The notes under the pieces are model-generated. The model worked only from the letters and a program-made list of their open reading frames with translations. It did no database searches and was not told the DNA's origin. Below are positions 32,299 through 43,420 of a stretch of 64,000 nt of DNA, one piece after another (positions within the stretch are counted from its first letter, which is position 1; the number at the start of each line of letters is the position of its first letter). This stretch comes from Hypholoma sublateritium FD-334 SS-4. Lineage: Eukaryota > Basidiomycota > Agaricomycetes > Agaricales > Strophariaceae. The stretch covers positions 42,607 to 106,606 of the forward strand of contig KN817645.1 of the NCBI GenBank assembly GCA_000827495.1, given 5' to 3'. The position numbers were made by a program, and so were the translations under genes.

Positions 32299-33019
32299 AT
32301 GGTCTTCATAAACTTTACGCATGACCTTCTGGCAGCAGTGATCGGGATATTCTACTTTCTAGGTACCGCATCCTCTTCCTCACAGTTTACCGTGTGGCTT
32401 ATATGGACTCCACACTCCTGCCTCGGCCAGAGCGGACGTGACAGTAGATAAAGCCATGTCATTGCCGACAGGAGCTCCTACCGTTGCAGGAGGATTTACA
32501 GAGATCGAGTCTGCCACCATCGCGGGTGTCACTGCTCTGAGCGTCCAGTCCAATGGCGCGACGGTGTTCGCGGAGACGGTGGTGGAGAGTCTGCTAGGAA
32601 ACGGCGACGCAACCTCCACCGTCATTATTCTGAGCACGCCCACGACCTTAGTCTGTAAGTAATTTATCTCTCTTCTTCACGGTTGCTTGCTCAAGGCTGT
32701 GTATCTAGTCACATTTGCGGAGGATGCGTCGCTCATCAGCCAGTCCGTCGTGCAGACGACGACGCTAGGCTCTGTGGGGGGTCCAATGGTCTATGGAGAT
32801 GACACAGTGTGTACGGGGACCAGGGGTGGCGAGGTTTCCTGTGTGCTGGTCCAAACGGAATCGCTAGGTGATGGACAGACATTGGCGAGCACGCTCACTT
32901 ATTCGGCCACCAGGGTGCCTTTATTCACGATTAAGAGTGGTGGGGGGCGTGTAGTGTTCTCCATAGCTATGATATTTCTCTCGACCAGTTTTGCTTGCTT
33001 TGTGCTGCACTGTTTGTAG
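32299..33019 (+). CDS. Small secreted, possibly GPI-anchored protein
   Basis: Three exons (32299-32362, 32433-32654, 32709-33019) keep frame and give 198 aa. Residues 1-22 are hydrophobic (LLAAVIGIFYFLA) and suit a signal peptide. The middle is rich in Thr, Ser, Val and Gly with few charged residues, and two Cys occur close together (DTVCTGTRGGEVSCV). The C-terminus is hydrophobic (VVFSIAMIFLSTSFACF) after a small-residue SGGG segment, as in a GPI-anchor signal; a C-terminal membrane helix is the alternative. No family recognised. Expected location is cell surface or wall. The first intron uses a ccagag acceptor, chosen because it is the one that keeps frame. Confidence 0.6.
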
Positions 33020-33772
33020 CTTGCAGTTTCATGATAATACATACGTGCAGAAATCGATGTCTGCATTCTATCTGCATAATGCATACTTACAATGGATAAA
33101 TTTGTTGCGCTCCTAGTGAGTGCTGTATGTACAGGTGTTATCATTAGCTGAATATTGACTGTGAGCTGGGGTCCCGACACACCATTGAAATATCGGTGAA
33201 TTTCTAGACAAGCATCTGAGCTTTGCCTTGTCCCACTAAGTATAGGTGTCTATCTTCAAAGCAATACATTCCCCGGACGTACCTACAAAGTACATTCCCG
33301 GAGGATCCGGAGCCTTCAGATAGGCAAATACTATCAAGATCAGATCAACATCCTTGTGGTAAGGGCTTTCCGGTTTCTCGTATTTCGTTATCAAGTACTT
33401 AATACTTATTGCCATTGTTGAGGCTGAGCGCCGACCCCTCTACTCCGTGTCTAGTATGGTCTTAGAAAGGAGATTGCCTTTGGGACTAGCTCCTCGATCG
33501 CTGATATGCGGGTACATGCCCCGGCGGGCACCCCAGGAGTCAGCGCCGCGACGTTTGCGACACGCGCCGACGCGCGACGCGTCGCATCACATGGTAGCCT
33601 CGTGATTTGAAATTTCTTACTGTTTTGTAATGTGTATCAATTATGCCGACACATTTAGCCGGCTACCGCCACTGCCAGTGGTCGTCTGAAGACTTTGGAC
33701 TCCCTCTCATCGATCGTCTTCGACCCTAATTATCGCCCGCAAAGCCCATAAAACGATTCCAACAGACTGAAG

Positions 33773-34887
33773 ATGGCTCATCTCCTGCGCGCTTACAAGT
33801 ACGTATCATGCACCGCGCCTTCCCCACCATCATGATGCTCGCTGGCAGCGCGCCACGCCCCTCACTCCATGGGTACACTGCGCTGCACCCACCGCCGACC
33901 CACCTTGAATTCGACCAACAGCTGACGATGGGGTGTATTGCTATTTAGCGCGGCGCTGATACGCCGCCCGATGGCGACGCAGTGCGCGACGGCGGCGGTG
34001 CTCTTCGGCGCGGGAGACGTCATCGCACAGCAAGCCGTGGAAGGGCGCGGGCGCGCTCACGACGTGCGTGCCCTTTGATTGACCGTACTTCCACCGACGG
34101 GGAATCCCTATCCTTATACCGAGCGCTGACTGTGTCCTAGTTCGCGCGGACGGCGCGTCTGACACTGTACGGGGGTGCGTGTGCCTCCTCTTGCTCGTCC
34201 ACGACGGCAGGCCCGTGCTGAGATTGGAGTGTGCCAGGTGCGCTGTTCGGGCCCGCGATGACGACGTGGTATGCGTTCCTCAACCGTATCAAGTTCCCCA
34301 GCCCGACGAAGTCGCTCATATACCGGGTCTGGCTTGACCAGGCACTCCTCACGCCAGGTGCGCTCTCAGCAAAACATCGCGCCCGGCGCGGTGGATAAAT
34401 TCGAATTGCGCGCTGACACCATCGACCGATAGCGGCCGTCGCGTTTTTCTTCGGCTCAATGAGTGTGCTAGAGGGGCAGCCGAAGGAGGCACCCGCGCGT
34501 ATCAAGGCGGCGTATGTCCCCACCCTGCTGCGTAATTGGTGCGTCACCTTCCCCTCGCGTTCTGTCTGTGTCGCTGACCCCGCTGGTCTACCCTCCTCTG
34601 GGCATCGCGGCACATAGGGGCGTGTTTATTCCGACGCAGATTATCAACTTCTCGCTGACGCCGCCGCACCTGCGCTTCGTCGTCGTGAGCGTCGTCAGTC
34701 TCTTCTGGAGTGCGTGTCATTCTTTTTATTCCCGTCCTTCCCTCCCCGCGCTACCGTCGAATGTCACACTGATACTGATGCAGATACGTACCTGAGCGCG
34801 GCGAACGCGCGCGAAGCGGCGGCGGAGTCGGGGGCACTACTCACTGAACCAGACGCGGTCGGGGAGAAGGTCGCGGTTGTCGAATGA
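33773..34887 (+). CDS. Mpv17/PMP22 family membrane protein
   Basis: About seven exons. Exon 1 (MAHLLRAY) joins at a phase-2 junction to NAALIRRPMATQCATAAVLF. Family landmarks in order: GAGDVIAQQ, RTARLTLYGG, FGPAMTTWYAFLNR, VWLDQALLTP, FFFGSMSVLEG, YVPTLLRNW and IPTQIINFSLTPPHLRF. Four hydrophobic helices are expected. Family members (yeast Sym1, mammalian Mpv17 and PXMP2) sit in the inner mitochondrial or peroxisomal membrane and are linked to stress tolerance and metabolite or ion passage; which membrane applies here cannot be told. The last exon ends GEKVAVVE at 34887. Decayed fragments of a second copy lie at 31.7 kb (5' end) and 39.47 kb (3' end), so this locus has been duplicated. Confidence 0.88.
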
Positions 34888-36229
34888 GCTTACGAAAGGG
34901 AGTTGTCAGCCCTTGATCTAAACTCATACTACGATATATCCACGAATCGCAGACGTTAGAAAATCACCGTCACTCGACCGCAACAATCTCTTCGGTCACG
35001 GGGAAAATACGAGGCTTATCTACATACCCTACTCATTCTTGTCCGTGATCAAGCGTGCCTTCCTGCAGAATTCGAGTCGTCGTCTCCCAAAGTCCCCCCT
35101 GCAATGCCTCCTGCTGCGCTGTACCCACCGCCGTCGATCTTTCCCACAGGAATAAGGTACGCCCCGCCGTACCGTGCATCTTGGTCCACCAGGGGCGATG
35201 CAGCAGCGAAGCCTGAGTTATACGCACCGACATCGGGCGAGGCAAATAACAAGGCGAATGATGGGATTGAAAGGAGCCCGAGCGGACCTCTTTGCGTCCA
35301 TGTATTCACAGAGCCAGACAGTGCTCTCTTTCAATGAACTTCCCCGCGGTCTCTCTCGCCTGTCGGGGCGTGTTCAATTCACAATGGTGATAGATGACTG
35401 GCTGGAGAATGATCAGGAAGAGTAATATCCAAATAGTAGGGTGTGTACTCGCTTCGCTCCAGTGACAAATATCACCTTTCCTACGAGGTCAGGCAAGTCC
35501 GCGGGCGTAAATGATGGAGATCCAAAGAAAAGCATGGCGGCGAAGAATGGACTGTATCAGTGAGAGGAAATCTAGTGTTTTATGGAGATTCAAATATTCA
35601 TGGCCAGATCGGCGAGGGACATGCCATACATGCCATAGGGATGGCGACTATGAATTTGTTTTTATTTTAAAAATGCCAATACCACACCGCGCAGCGGGCG
35701 CGCGCGCCTGTTTCCGCCAACCTTTAGATTAAATTGAATTAACCAGGTCCCAAGAGTATTACGATTCCCCAAAACGATGGGCGTGTCAGGTCAATCCAGC
35801 TGCCGGTGGTCCAGAATTTTCAACTGCATCACTGATTATTAGTAACAGTCCAGCGCGCCGAATTATCCATACTGAACTTGAAGCTTGGAAGCTTGAAGCG
35901 TGGGACATGATTTCACCAGCTGCCTCTGTCAGACAACGGTGGCTTCTTGCCGTTTTCACTTGGTTTTCGCGCGTATCTTGTGCTGGAAGCCGCTAGATTT
36001 GGACACTTTGTACGTAATTGCTTAATGGAGACTTGGAAATCGGAAAGCACTGCTGTGGTACGCATGATAGAATATGAATCCTTGCCGTTCGTACGCGTCA
36101 CCGACGTGCGAATCAGGGGACAAAAAGGCTTACCCATTAATGCATTAATCTGTACTTAAGAGTGGACGTTCCTTCTGCACGCTCATTCCCTCGCAGCTAT
36201 CTGCCAGGGCAAAAATTCACGCATCTTCC
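34888..36229. other. Intergenic, no convincing gene
   Basis: A minus-strand frame at 35049-35309 and overlapping plus-strand frames (35104-35425) have no recognisable family and contradict one another. A few poly-pyrimidine and CGCG patches are present. Nothing further was identified. Confidence 0.35.
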
Positions 36230-37302
36230 ATGTCATCCCCTCCATCTACTATCTATCTCGTTACGGGAGCCAACCGTGGCCTCGGCACGTACATATATAC
36301 TACAGACTGGCATATCATCTGACACAACTATGTTTTAACTAGGATTTAGTCTCGTCGCCAGCATCCTGGCATCGCACTCCGACGCATTCGTGTACGCCGC
36401 AGTGCGTGATCCGCTCAAGGCGACTTCACTGGAAGAGCTATCAAAGAAATATCCCGAGCGCATTTCTGTCGTCAAATGGGTGGCGGCAGATGCAGCGGAG
36501 AACGCGGAGCTTGCGAATGTGATCAAGGAGAAGCACGGGCGCGTGGACACAGTCATCGCTAATGCTGGTGCGTTCCACTGTACGTTCGGATGCTACTTAC
36601 TATGATGTCTGATGATTGAGTGGATGAAGCGGTCGTCCGGATCTCGAACACCGTTCTGCAGACGACGGCGAGCGATTTCGAGGAACATTTCACTGTGCGT
36701 AATTTTTGGTTTCTTTCATTCCCTTCGTGCGGTTGACTCTGTCGGGTACGAGTAGGTTAATGTCCTGGGAACCGTAATTCTCTTTCAGGCTCTTCACGAT
36801 CTGCTAAAGGCAAGCGCGTCTCCGCGATTCATCCCAATTAGCACAGGCGGGGCTTCGCTCAGCAGGAAGACTATTGAGCTCCCCATCAATATCGCCGCGT
36901 ATGGTTCCAGCAAAGCGGCACTGAACTACGTGACGCGGAAGATCCACTTTGAAAACGAGTGGTTGAGTGCGTTTGCGTCCTCAGGTACTATTGTTGTATT
37001 GTCTGACTTATCCGACATATGCGTCTGCAGTCGCATTCCCTCTTGCACCGGGCGTGGTGACCACCGACGCATGTGAGTAATCACAGAGATCCGCCAGCGT
37101 GCGATTAATCTGTCGCTTTCTTGTAGTCCATGAAGCTGTGGCTAAGGATGAGTCGGGCATCTTCAAGCGTTTGCTTGGACAGTCCCCACATAACCCGCCC
37201 GAGGAAGCGGCGAAATTGCTCGTTGACCTCATCGACAAGGCAACTCGGGAGACGAGCGGTGGCGAATTTATTAATATTGATGGGTCAAAGCTTTCGTGGT
37301 AG
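36230..37302 (+). CDS. Short-chain dehydrogenase/reductase (SDR)
   Basis: Six exons give about 240 aa. The Rossmann nucleotide-binding motif is TGANRGLG near residue 12, and IANA follows strand 4. The catalytic serine lies in ISTGGAS and the YxxxK pair in YGSSK. After the active site comes PGVVTTDA and a C-terminal VDLIDKATRETSGGEFINIDG typical of small fungal SDRs. Known family chemistry: NAD(P)-dependent oxidation or reduction of alcohols and carbonyls, mostly cytosolic; the substrate is unknown. The first intron is ambiguous. A GC donor at 36285 with the 36342 acceptor gives RGLGFSLVAS, which fits family spacing. A canonical GT donor at 36289 with an acceptor at about 36349 gives RGLGTLVAS. 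All other junctions are GT-AG and in frame. Confidence 0.88.
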
Positions 37303-37644
37303 TTAGAAGAGGGGGCTCGAGTAGCATAGGTTGTTGGTGGTCGTGAGCGTCCAGTGGGAGAGAGAGGTAATCGGACTGCGCGCCTTTGGAGTGCAACATT
37401 GATAAAATATATCAACGTTTGGTGGTTTTTGGCTCGCCGTTGCGTCCACCGTCGAACGTTGGTGCTCCGATGAGTTCAAGTTCAACGTGAGTGGTGGCTG
37501 TGTAGACCGGAGCGTGGAAGCTGCGCAGAGCTGCGCGCCGCGTAAATTCCTGACAGCACACAAACAACTTGAACACCCACAATGTGAATTGAACTTGATT
37601 CCTTCCGCCATTACTTTCCTGGCTCGCGACGCCAGTTTCACGAG

Positions 37645-39430
37645 ATGCCCCACCTTCCCACTCATGAATCCCTTTCTGTGTTTCTTCCAGCCCTCCCCGC
37701 AGAGCTATTCGCCATCATTGCCTCACTCATCCCCCTGACGCAGGCCCCGTGCACTTTATTGTCGCTGGCGCTTGTGAACCATGAACTACAGGAAAAAGTC
37801 CTTCCGCTTCTCTATGCGCGTCTCATTCTCAAGAACGAATCTGGCGCGCTTTCCGTATTTCGAAAGATATTGGCAGAGCCAGAGCGCGGTTTAGAAGTGA
37901 AGGAGCTCTACATCCTGTCTAGCTTGTCTCATGCGAGTCGCAAAGGGGAGTATGCGTTCGACGTTGTCACCGGCATTCGGTCAATTGTTGAGAAGGGATT
38001 TCTACCTCGGCTTTCAGCTTTGGGGATATATCTGACACGGAATTGGAACGCGGACAAACGGGTCGCTTATGGACGTTTGCCTACCGAATTTTGGAAAGAT
38101 CTACGTGGCCATTGTCCACAATTGCACACCATTATATTGCGGAAGGTGAGGGACACCGAGGATCACCCATGGCTCCACAGAACCATTATCGATGACATGG
38201 GCTTGTTTGCGGTGCGTCTGTACCATTTTTAACTGGGAGGTGGCCGCTAAGACCTTTTGTGTGAATATTTATTAGGGACTCTCGACGCTAAGCCTTGATC
38301 TCCGTGAAGGACCTGTGATGAAACCTATTCAAGTGAAATTGCTTGCCACAATTTCACAACTCGCTTCATCATTGGAACGACTTGCTTTGGCGAGATTGGG
38401 AGAACGGTTAAATTTCAGCGTAATCACGCGCTTTCATTTCCCGCAGCTGAAGTCAATAAAATTATCGGAATTCAGTGCTAATCGAGATGGGAAGGAAGCA
38501 ATGTCGTTTTGGAGGCAACACCCTCGGCTAGAGGGTATATCGATAATTATGGGTGAGGGACGCTGGTTTTCAGAAGAAGTGGATTCTTCGCTGTTGCCAA
38601 ATCTTCGGCATCTGAAGGTGAACATACAAGCTATCTGTTTCATCGCTCAGCTATGCTCAATGAAAACAGGCCAAATTTGCGGATGTGCGAATATTAGTCC
38701 CGATTCTCCATCGTATCCAAAGTCTATCAATCACAGAAAGCCAGAATGCGCAGATTCCTTACCTTCTTCGGGAAATGATTCCCAAGGGACTACCCAGTCT
38801 GAAGAGTCTGTAATTCGACCAAGATCCGAGCACCGCCCACCTGAGAGACTTGCGCAACATCGAAGGTGCTATGTGGTACGAAAAGTCGGATGGATCTTTC
38901 CATGTTGCAGAAACAAGAAAGGAAGCGGAAAGAACTGTAACCAACAATTTTATGCATTCCATTGTCAGGGGTGCACCGAATCTAGTAGAGCTCGCCATTC
39001 ATTGTCCATGCTTCTTGCCTGAATATTGGGTGCGTGAATCTGATCGAACTTGTCAATAGTGTATTACTTCAAGTTTGTTACTGATACTCGCGGCCTACAG
39101 GAAGTTGTATCTCCGTACTTAGCCAAATTTCCCTCGTTGCAGCGGTTCTACACGAGAGGATTTCACCTCAAAAAGGATCAGTACCCACAGCTCGCCAAAA
39201 CTGCAGACAAGGTAGCCGAATTTCTCTCCGTAGCAAATACACTTGCGACGAAGTGCCCCCGGCTTGGTATGGTGACGAGCATGTCCGCCGACGTGCTTCC
39301 ATATCTTGCCGCGAAGATTCAACGAAACTCTGAGGGCGAAGTACAGCTCGTCAGACGGGTTGCGGGGGTGGGCCTGCAAATTCCTGAGGACGGGCTTGAT
39401 CCGTTCCCTTTTAATCAAAATGACTCGTGA
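37645..39430 (+). pseudogene. F-box/LRR-like protein gene with a premature stop
   Basis: Starts MPHLPTHESLSVFLPALPAELF. Residues about 14-60 resemble an F-box (LPAELFAIIASLIPLTQAPCTLLSLALVNHELQ), followed by leucine-rich segments typical of Agaricomycete F-box-type proteins. Exons: 37645 to about 38212, about 38277-38617, 38670 to about 39029, and about 39102 to the stop at 39430. The third exon has an in-frame TAA at 38811-38813, between GLPSLKSL and FDQDPSTAHL. The same frame runs on with clear coding character to CPCFLPEYW, so a GAA to TAA nonsense change is likely. F-box proteins generally select substrates for SCF ubiquitin ligases. This copy would make about two thirds of the protein unless the stop is a sequencing error. 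Confidence 0.7.
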
Positions 39431-39466
39431 GTAGCGTTACACTTCATTTCTCGGTCTTGGGAGCAC

Positions 39467-39502
39467 GCACTCGGTCGGGGAGAAGGTTGCGGTTGACGAG
39501 TG
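39467..39502 (+). pseudogene. Fragment of the Mpv17-like gene 3' end
   Basis: CGGTCGGGGAGAAGGT followed by TGCGGTTG repeats the last coding bases of the Mpv17-like gene (34849-34880) with one mismatch. It reads VGEKVAVDE then stop, against VGEKVAVVE then stop there. No more of the gene is recognisable upstream. Confidence 0.5.
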
Positions 39503-40477
39503 AACGGGCGGATAGGATGCGCATGGGCATATCTACCTCAAGACGTGACGGGCCCATAGTATGAGCTTACACGCACCGCGTCTTTATATCACAATGTTCT
39601 GCGGCCGTGGCGTCTCCGTTGCGTCCTTTGGTGAATGTTAATACGAGCATGATGGTCACGCTCATACGAAGGTACCGGTGCGCGAGGAATTGGTGAGGAA
39701 TGCTCGCGATGTCCGCGTGTGTGGCACTGCTCCTAGGGCGTCGTGGACGTGAGCAGAGCAGTGAATGTGGTGTCTCGGCGGGGCGCGTGTCCTGGGTACT
39801 TACCATGGAAAAATCTGCGCCTGCTATTTGTTGTGGGTACCCGTATCGCGCTGACTACGGTGAGGTTAGTACAAGGTTAAGTTGAGGTTTAAGCTTAAGC
39901 TTAAGAGTGGCAGGCGATTCAGAAGGCGGCCCGGATGTGCCATGGCCCGGTTTGCCATCATTACATACTCTTAAGTAAGCATTCTGGCGCCAACTTTCAT
40001 CTTGCTTTTATCGAACTTCTCTACAATTTTTCTACATCATCGATTCATCCTTGTATGCCTCTACCTCACTTCCCTTCTGCTACAGCATAGCTCCCAATAT
40101 GCTACGCTTCAAATGCTGTCTAGTTTTCAGTGTTATGGAGACTGTTGGGATGATATGTTTACAGAGCACATAACACAGTGGAAATGATATATCTTGAGTC
40201 TGGACGTATACTTCGTGGTGCGCTATAATTATCCATCCATTATCACCTCTTTCTACTGCAACGATAGGACTCTGTGAAATGAGTTAAATTTGATCTTCAC
40301 CTCATCTCCTGATGGAACATATACTAAGACACGAATAAGCTGTATATGAGAACCACGGGCATCGAGGCAGGCTGTGCTCGGCATTCCCGACGATCTGAAG
40401 ACTGTTCTCACATTCCATCTTCTTCGGCTCTCTTCGTCTCTGCCACAAACACTCTGTCGACAGAACGGCTCGTAGCG

Positions 40478-42959
40478 ATGTCATTGATAGATACCGTGCG
40501 GCAGAGCTTCTTCGACTGCGCGAATAACGTTACAATCCTTGGGGGCAGCTTCATTGCCAACGGTAGACAAGGTACAGGTAAAGTCTACAATCGACGTCTT
40601 CGCCGTGTGGTGGGCTGATATGAACCGCCAACAGGGAAGGACAAGAGTGGCTTTGAACTGCTATTGGAGCATGTCGCTACATCGGCCTTCCATAATTCGA
40701 AGCAACGCCTCGACCCCCCACGATGCCACGAACACACGCGCGAGGCCGTGCTACAGGAGTTGTTTGGTTGGATTGTTGGAAAGGTGCCGCGAACTACGTG
40801 GATGGCGTGGCTGAATGGAGCCGCGGGGGCTGGAAAAACCGCCATCTGCCAGTCCTTGGCAGAACGGTGCATCGCACAGGGCATTCTAGTCGCGAGTTTC
40901 TTTTTCTTTTGGACCGACAACACACGGAATACCATCGACCGCCTCGTCGCGACCCTCGCATACCAGATTATCCAGTTGATACCCGGGACGAAGGAGCTTA
41001 TCACACAGGCCATTGAATCGAATCCGTTGATCTTCGAACAGTCGTTGGAAACACAAGTCAATGACCTTATCGTGGGACCACTTCGTTCCCTGCATACCGC
41101 CGACCCATCCTGGAAGCTCGTTTTTATCATCCACGGTGTGGATGAGTGCGGTCAGCCCGACGAGAGGAAGAACCTCATACGAACAATTGCCAAGATACTC
41201 CATCCTCAGGATCTACCACTTGTCGTTTTATTCGGGAGTCGTCGCGACTACGATCTTGTGATGGCTTTCAGCTCACAGAATGTCGACGCTGTCCTGTCTC
41301 AGTTTCCGCTGAACGACCACTACCAGCCAGAAAAGGACATACGTCTGTTTTTGGACGACAGTTTCAACGAAATCAAGCAGACCCATCCATTCAAAAAGAA
41401 CCTCAGCGCCGACTGGCCCTCAGCGTCACATGTTCAAGAGATCGTCGACAAATCATCAGGGCAGTTCATCTACGCTTCTGTTGTCATCACATTCCTGTCT
41501 ATTCCAACTTCGAGTCCCGCAACCCAGCTCGACATCGTCCGTGGGTTACGTCCGCCGGACACTGGCCGGATAACGCCATTCGCCCAGCTCGATACACTCT
41601 ACCGACACATATTCGCACAAGTACTCGACCTCCCAGCTGCTCTCAAGATATTGGCGTTTACGATTTTTGGCGTCCCGCACTTTTTGCAGAGTACCCGATA
41701 CTTTCTGCAATTAACCAGAGAAGACATGCATACTATACTGGCCCCTCTAGCATCAGTCCTCGGCGACCTGGATGAAGCCGAACTAACGTTTCGTCATGCG
41801 TCCCTTCCCGAGTTTCTTCGCTGTAGAGAGCGCTCTAAAGAGTACTGTATCGATGCGCTACCTACCCAACTCTCTATCCTATGGTTCGAAAATCTGGCTT
41901 CCGGGCGGTTTCCTATGCTTGCACCTGGTAAGCAACTGCTGCTTTCAGTTTGTCGTTAGCGATCTCTGGTCCTGAACAGGCATCTCTAACAGCCGACATT
42001 ACCAACTTAATTGAACACGTTGAACCTAGTGCCGAATTGCACGAAAAACTACTCGCGTACTCTCCATCACAGCAACACTCCTCTTTTCACTCGGTAGCGC
42101 TGAACTTCTGCGGGAGTTACCCGGCTAGGTTTTTGAATGCTGTTCGTGACCTGGTGTGTTTTCCTCCACTCAGTCCACTTTGGATTCATATTAATCGGAC
42201 CATGTTTAGAAATTTGGAGATGACGGGAAGGCTTACCAACATGTACTTGATGCGATCGTGCGATATGTCAAACAAGAGTTCCCAGCGAGTATCGATAACA
42301 TCGCTGAGAACGGACATGAGATATCACAGATCTTAGAAGAGATAAAGAACGAGGAGAAGGAAACCAGGGCTCGTCTCACTTGGAATAGAAACGCGAACAC
42401 GCTGGTCAATACCGAAGTCGTCGTAGATGAAATGTCGATTATGCCAAACCCCGCCGCAGTATACCATAGATCCCTGAGTCCTGCGAACACGCACAAATCA
42501 CACGCACTACCAAGCATCACGTCCTCAACCTTCCCTGCCCGTATCGCATCCTGTATTTCTGAATCGACAAGAAAAAGAATGAGGGCCCCTGGAACTAACC
42601 TCGCAGCGCCAACAGACCCGACGCGCCGCTCAGGCACTGCGAAGGCAGATGATCTGAAGGTCCTCCCAAAATCCAGCACTGCATCAGATCGTCCCAGTGC
42701 ATCGAGCGAGACTCCCCATGTGGTGGTCACGGCGCGCCGGGCTCCATTCGCTGCGCGTACCCCTTCTCATCCGTACGCAACTCACAAGGGCCACGCGCCT
42801 GCCGCTCGCACGCCCATGGCGCCGACAAAACGAGCTGGGCCCGGAGCGGGTATCCCGCCTTCAGCTGCAATTATTCGGACACGAAACGACCACAGTGGTA
42901 AAGCCGTACAGACGAAGGCGCCGGCTCCAAAGGTTTTGAAGAAAACTCCATGGAGGTGA
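40478..42959 (+). CDS. NACHT-domain NTPase (NLR-like STAND protein)
   Basis: Four exons (40478-40562, 40635-41927, 41960-42153, 42210-42959) total 2322 nt, 773 aa, in frame throughout. The N-terminus has a short block FFDCANNVTILGGSFIANG, found in front of many Agaricomycete NACHT proteins, then GFELLLEHVATSAFH. NACHT features are Walker A GAAGAGKTAI (about residue 85) and Walker B LVFIIHGVDECG, then FGSRRDY and the FRHASLPEFL winged-helix-like region. No WD40, ankyrin or TPR repeats follow. Instead about 210 residues are coiled and then disordered and basic (Pro/Ala/Lys-rich). STAND ATPases of this type act as signal switches, and in fungi some control heterokaryon incompatibility or defence; the role here is unknown. 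The 32-nt second intron is unusually short; a frameshift is the alternative. The tail is shared with the gene at 51.9-55 kb. Confidence 0.82.
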
Positions 42960-43420
42960 CCATGCGTAGAATTATCACGGTGTCCCCAGAGTACTGAAAG
43001 GCGCCGAAGCGGTATCCCTCCCGCGGTCCCAGACGCCACCTGCCGCGTTGCCTCAGCGGCGAGGCGACGCACAGGCTTCCTGTGCCGAGCGGCCCATATA
43101 CTTACAGAGACTTACAGAGGCTGGGTATTACACGCCGAAAACGTGCAAAGCGATCCCGCGCCTGCCTTCCGCTGTCAGCGGGCTACGTGACGGAAATGTA
43201 TTATTTAGAGGGGCAGGGTGGTTTTCAGCCTTTGGCATGCGCGGGCGTGTGTGCTTATGCACCACAATCAAGCTCGCTGCGCGCAAAGGCGATACGAGGG
43301 ATGAATGCAAGAGCGCATGTCAACTGCAAGAAGGCTTACCTCTCGCATGCATGTTGCTGCGGGGGGTGTGCCGATCTACATAACAAAAATATGGGTGTCG
43401 TATGTACTGTTACTCTGTTA

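Noticed and set aside
36285..36349. A definite GC-AG intron in the SDR gene
   Set aside because: A canonical GT-AG alternative keeps frame (RGLGTLVAS), so the GC donor is only a possibility here.
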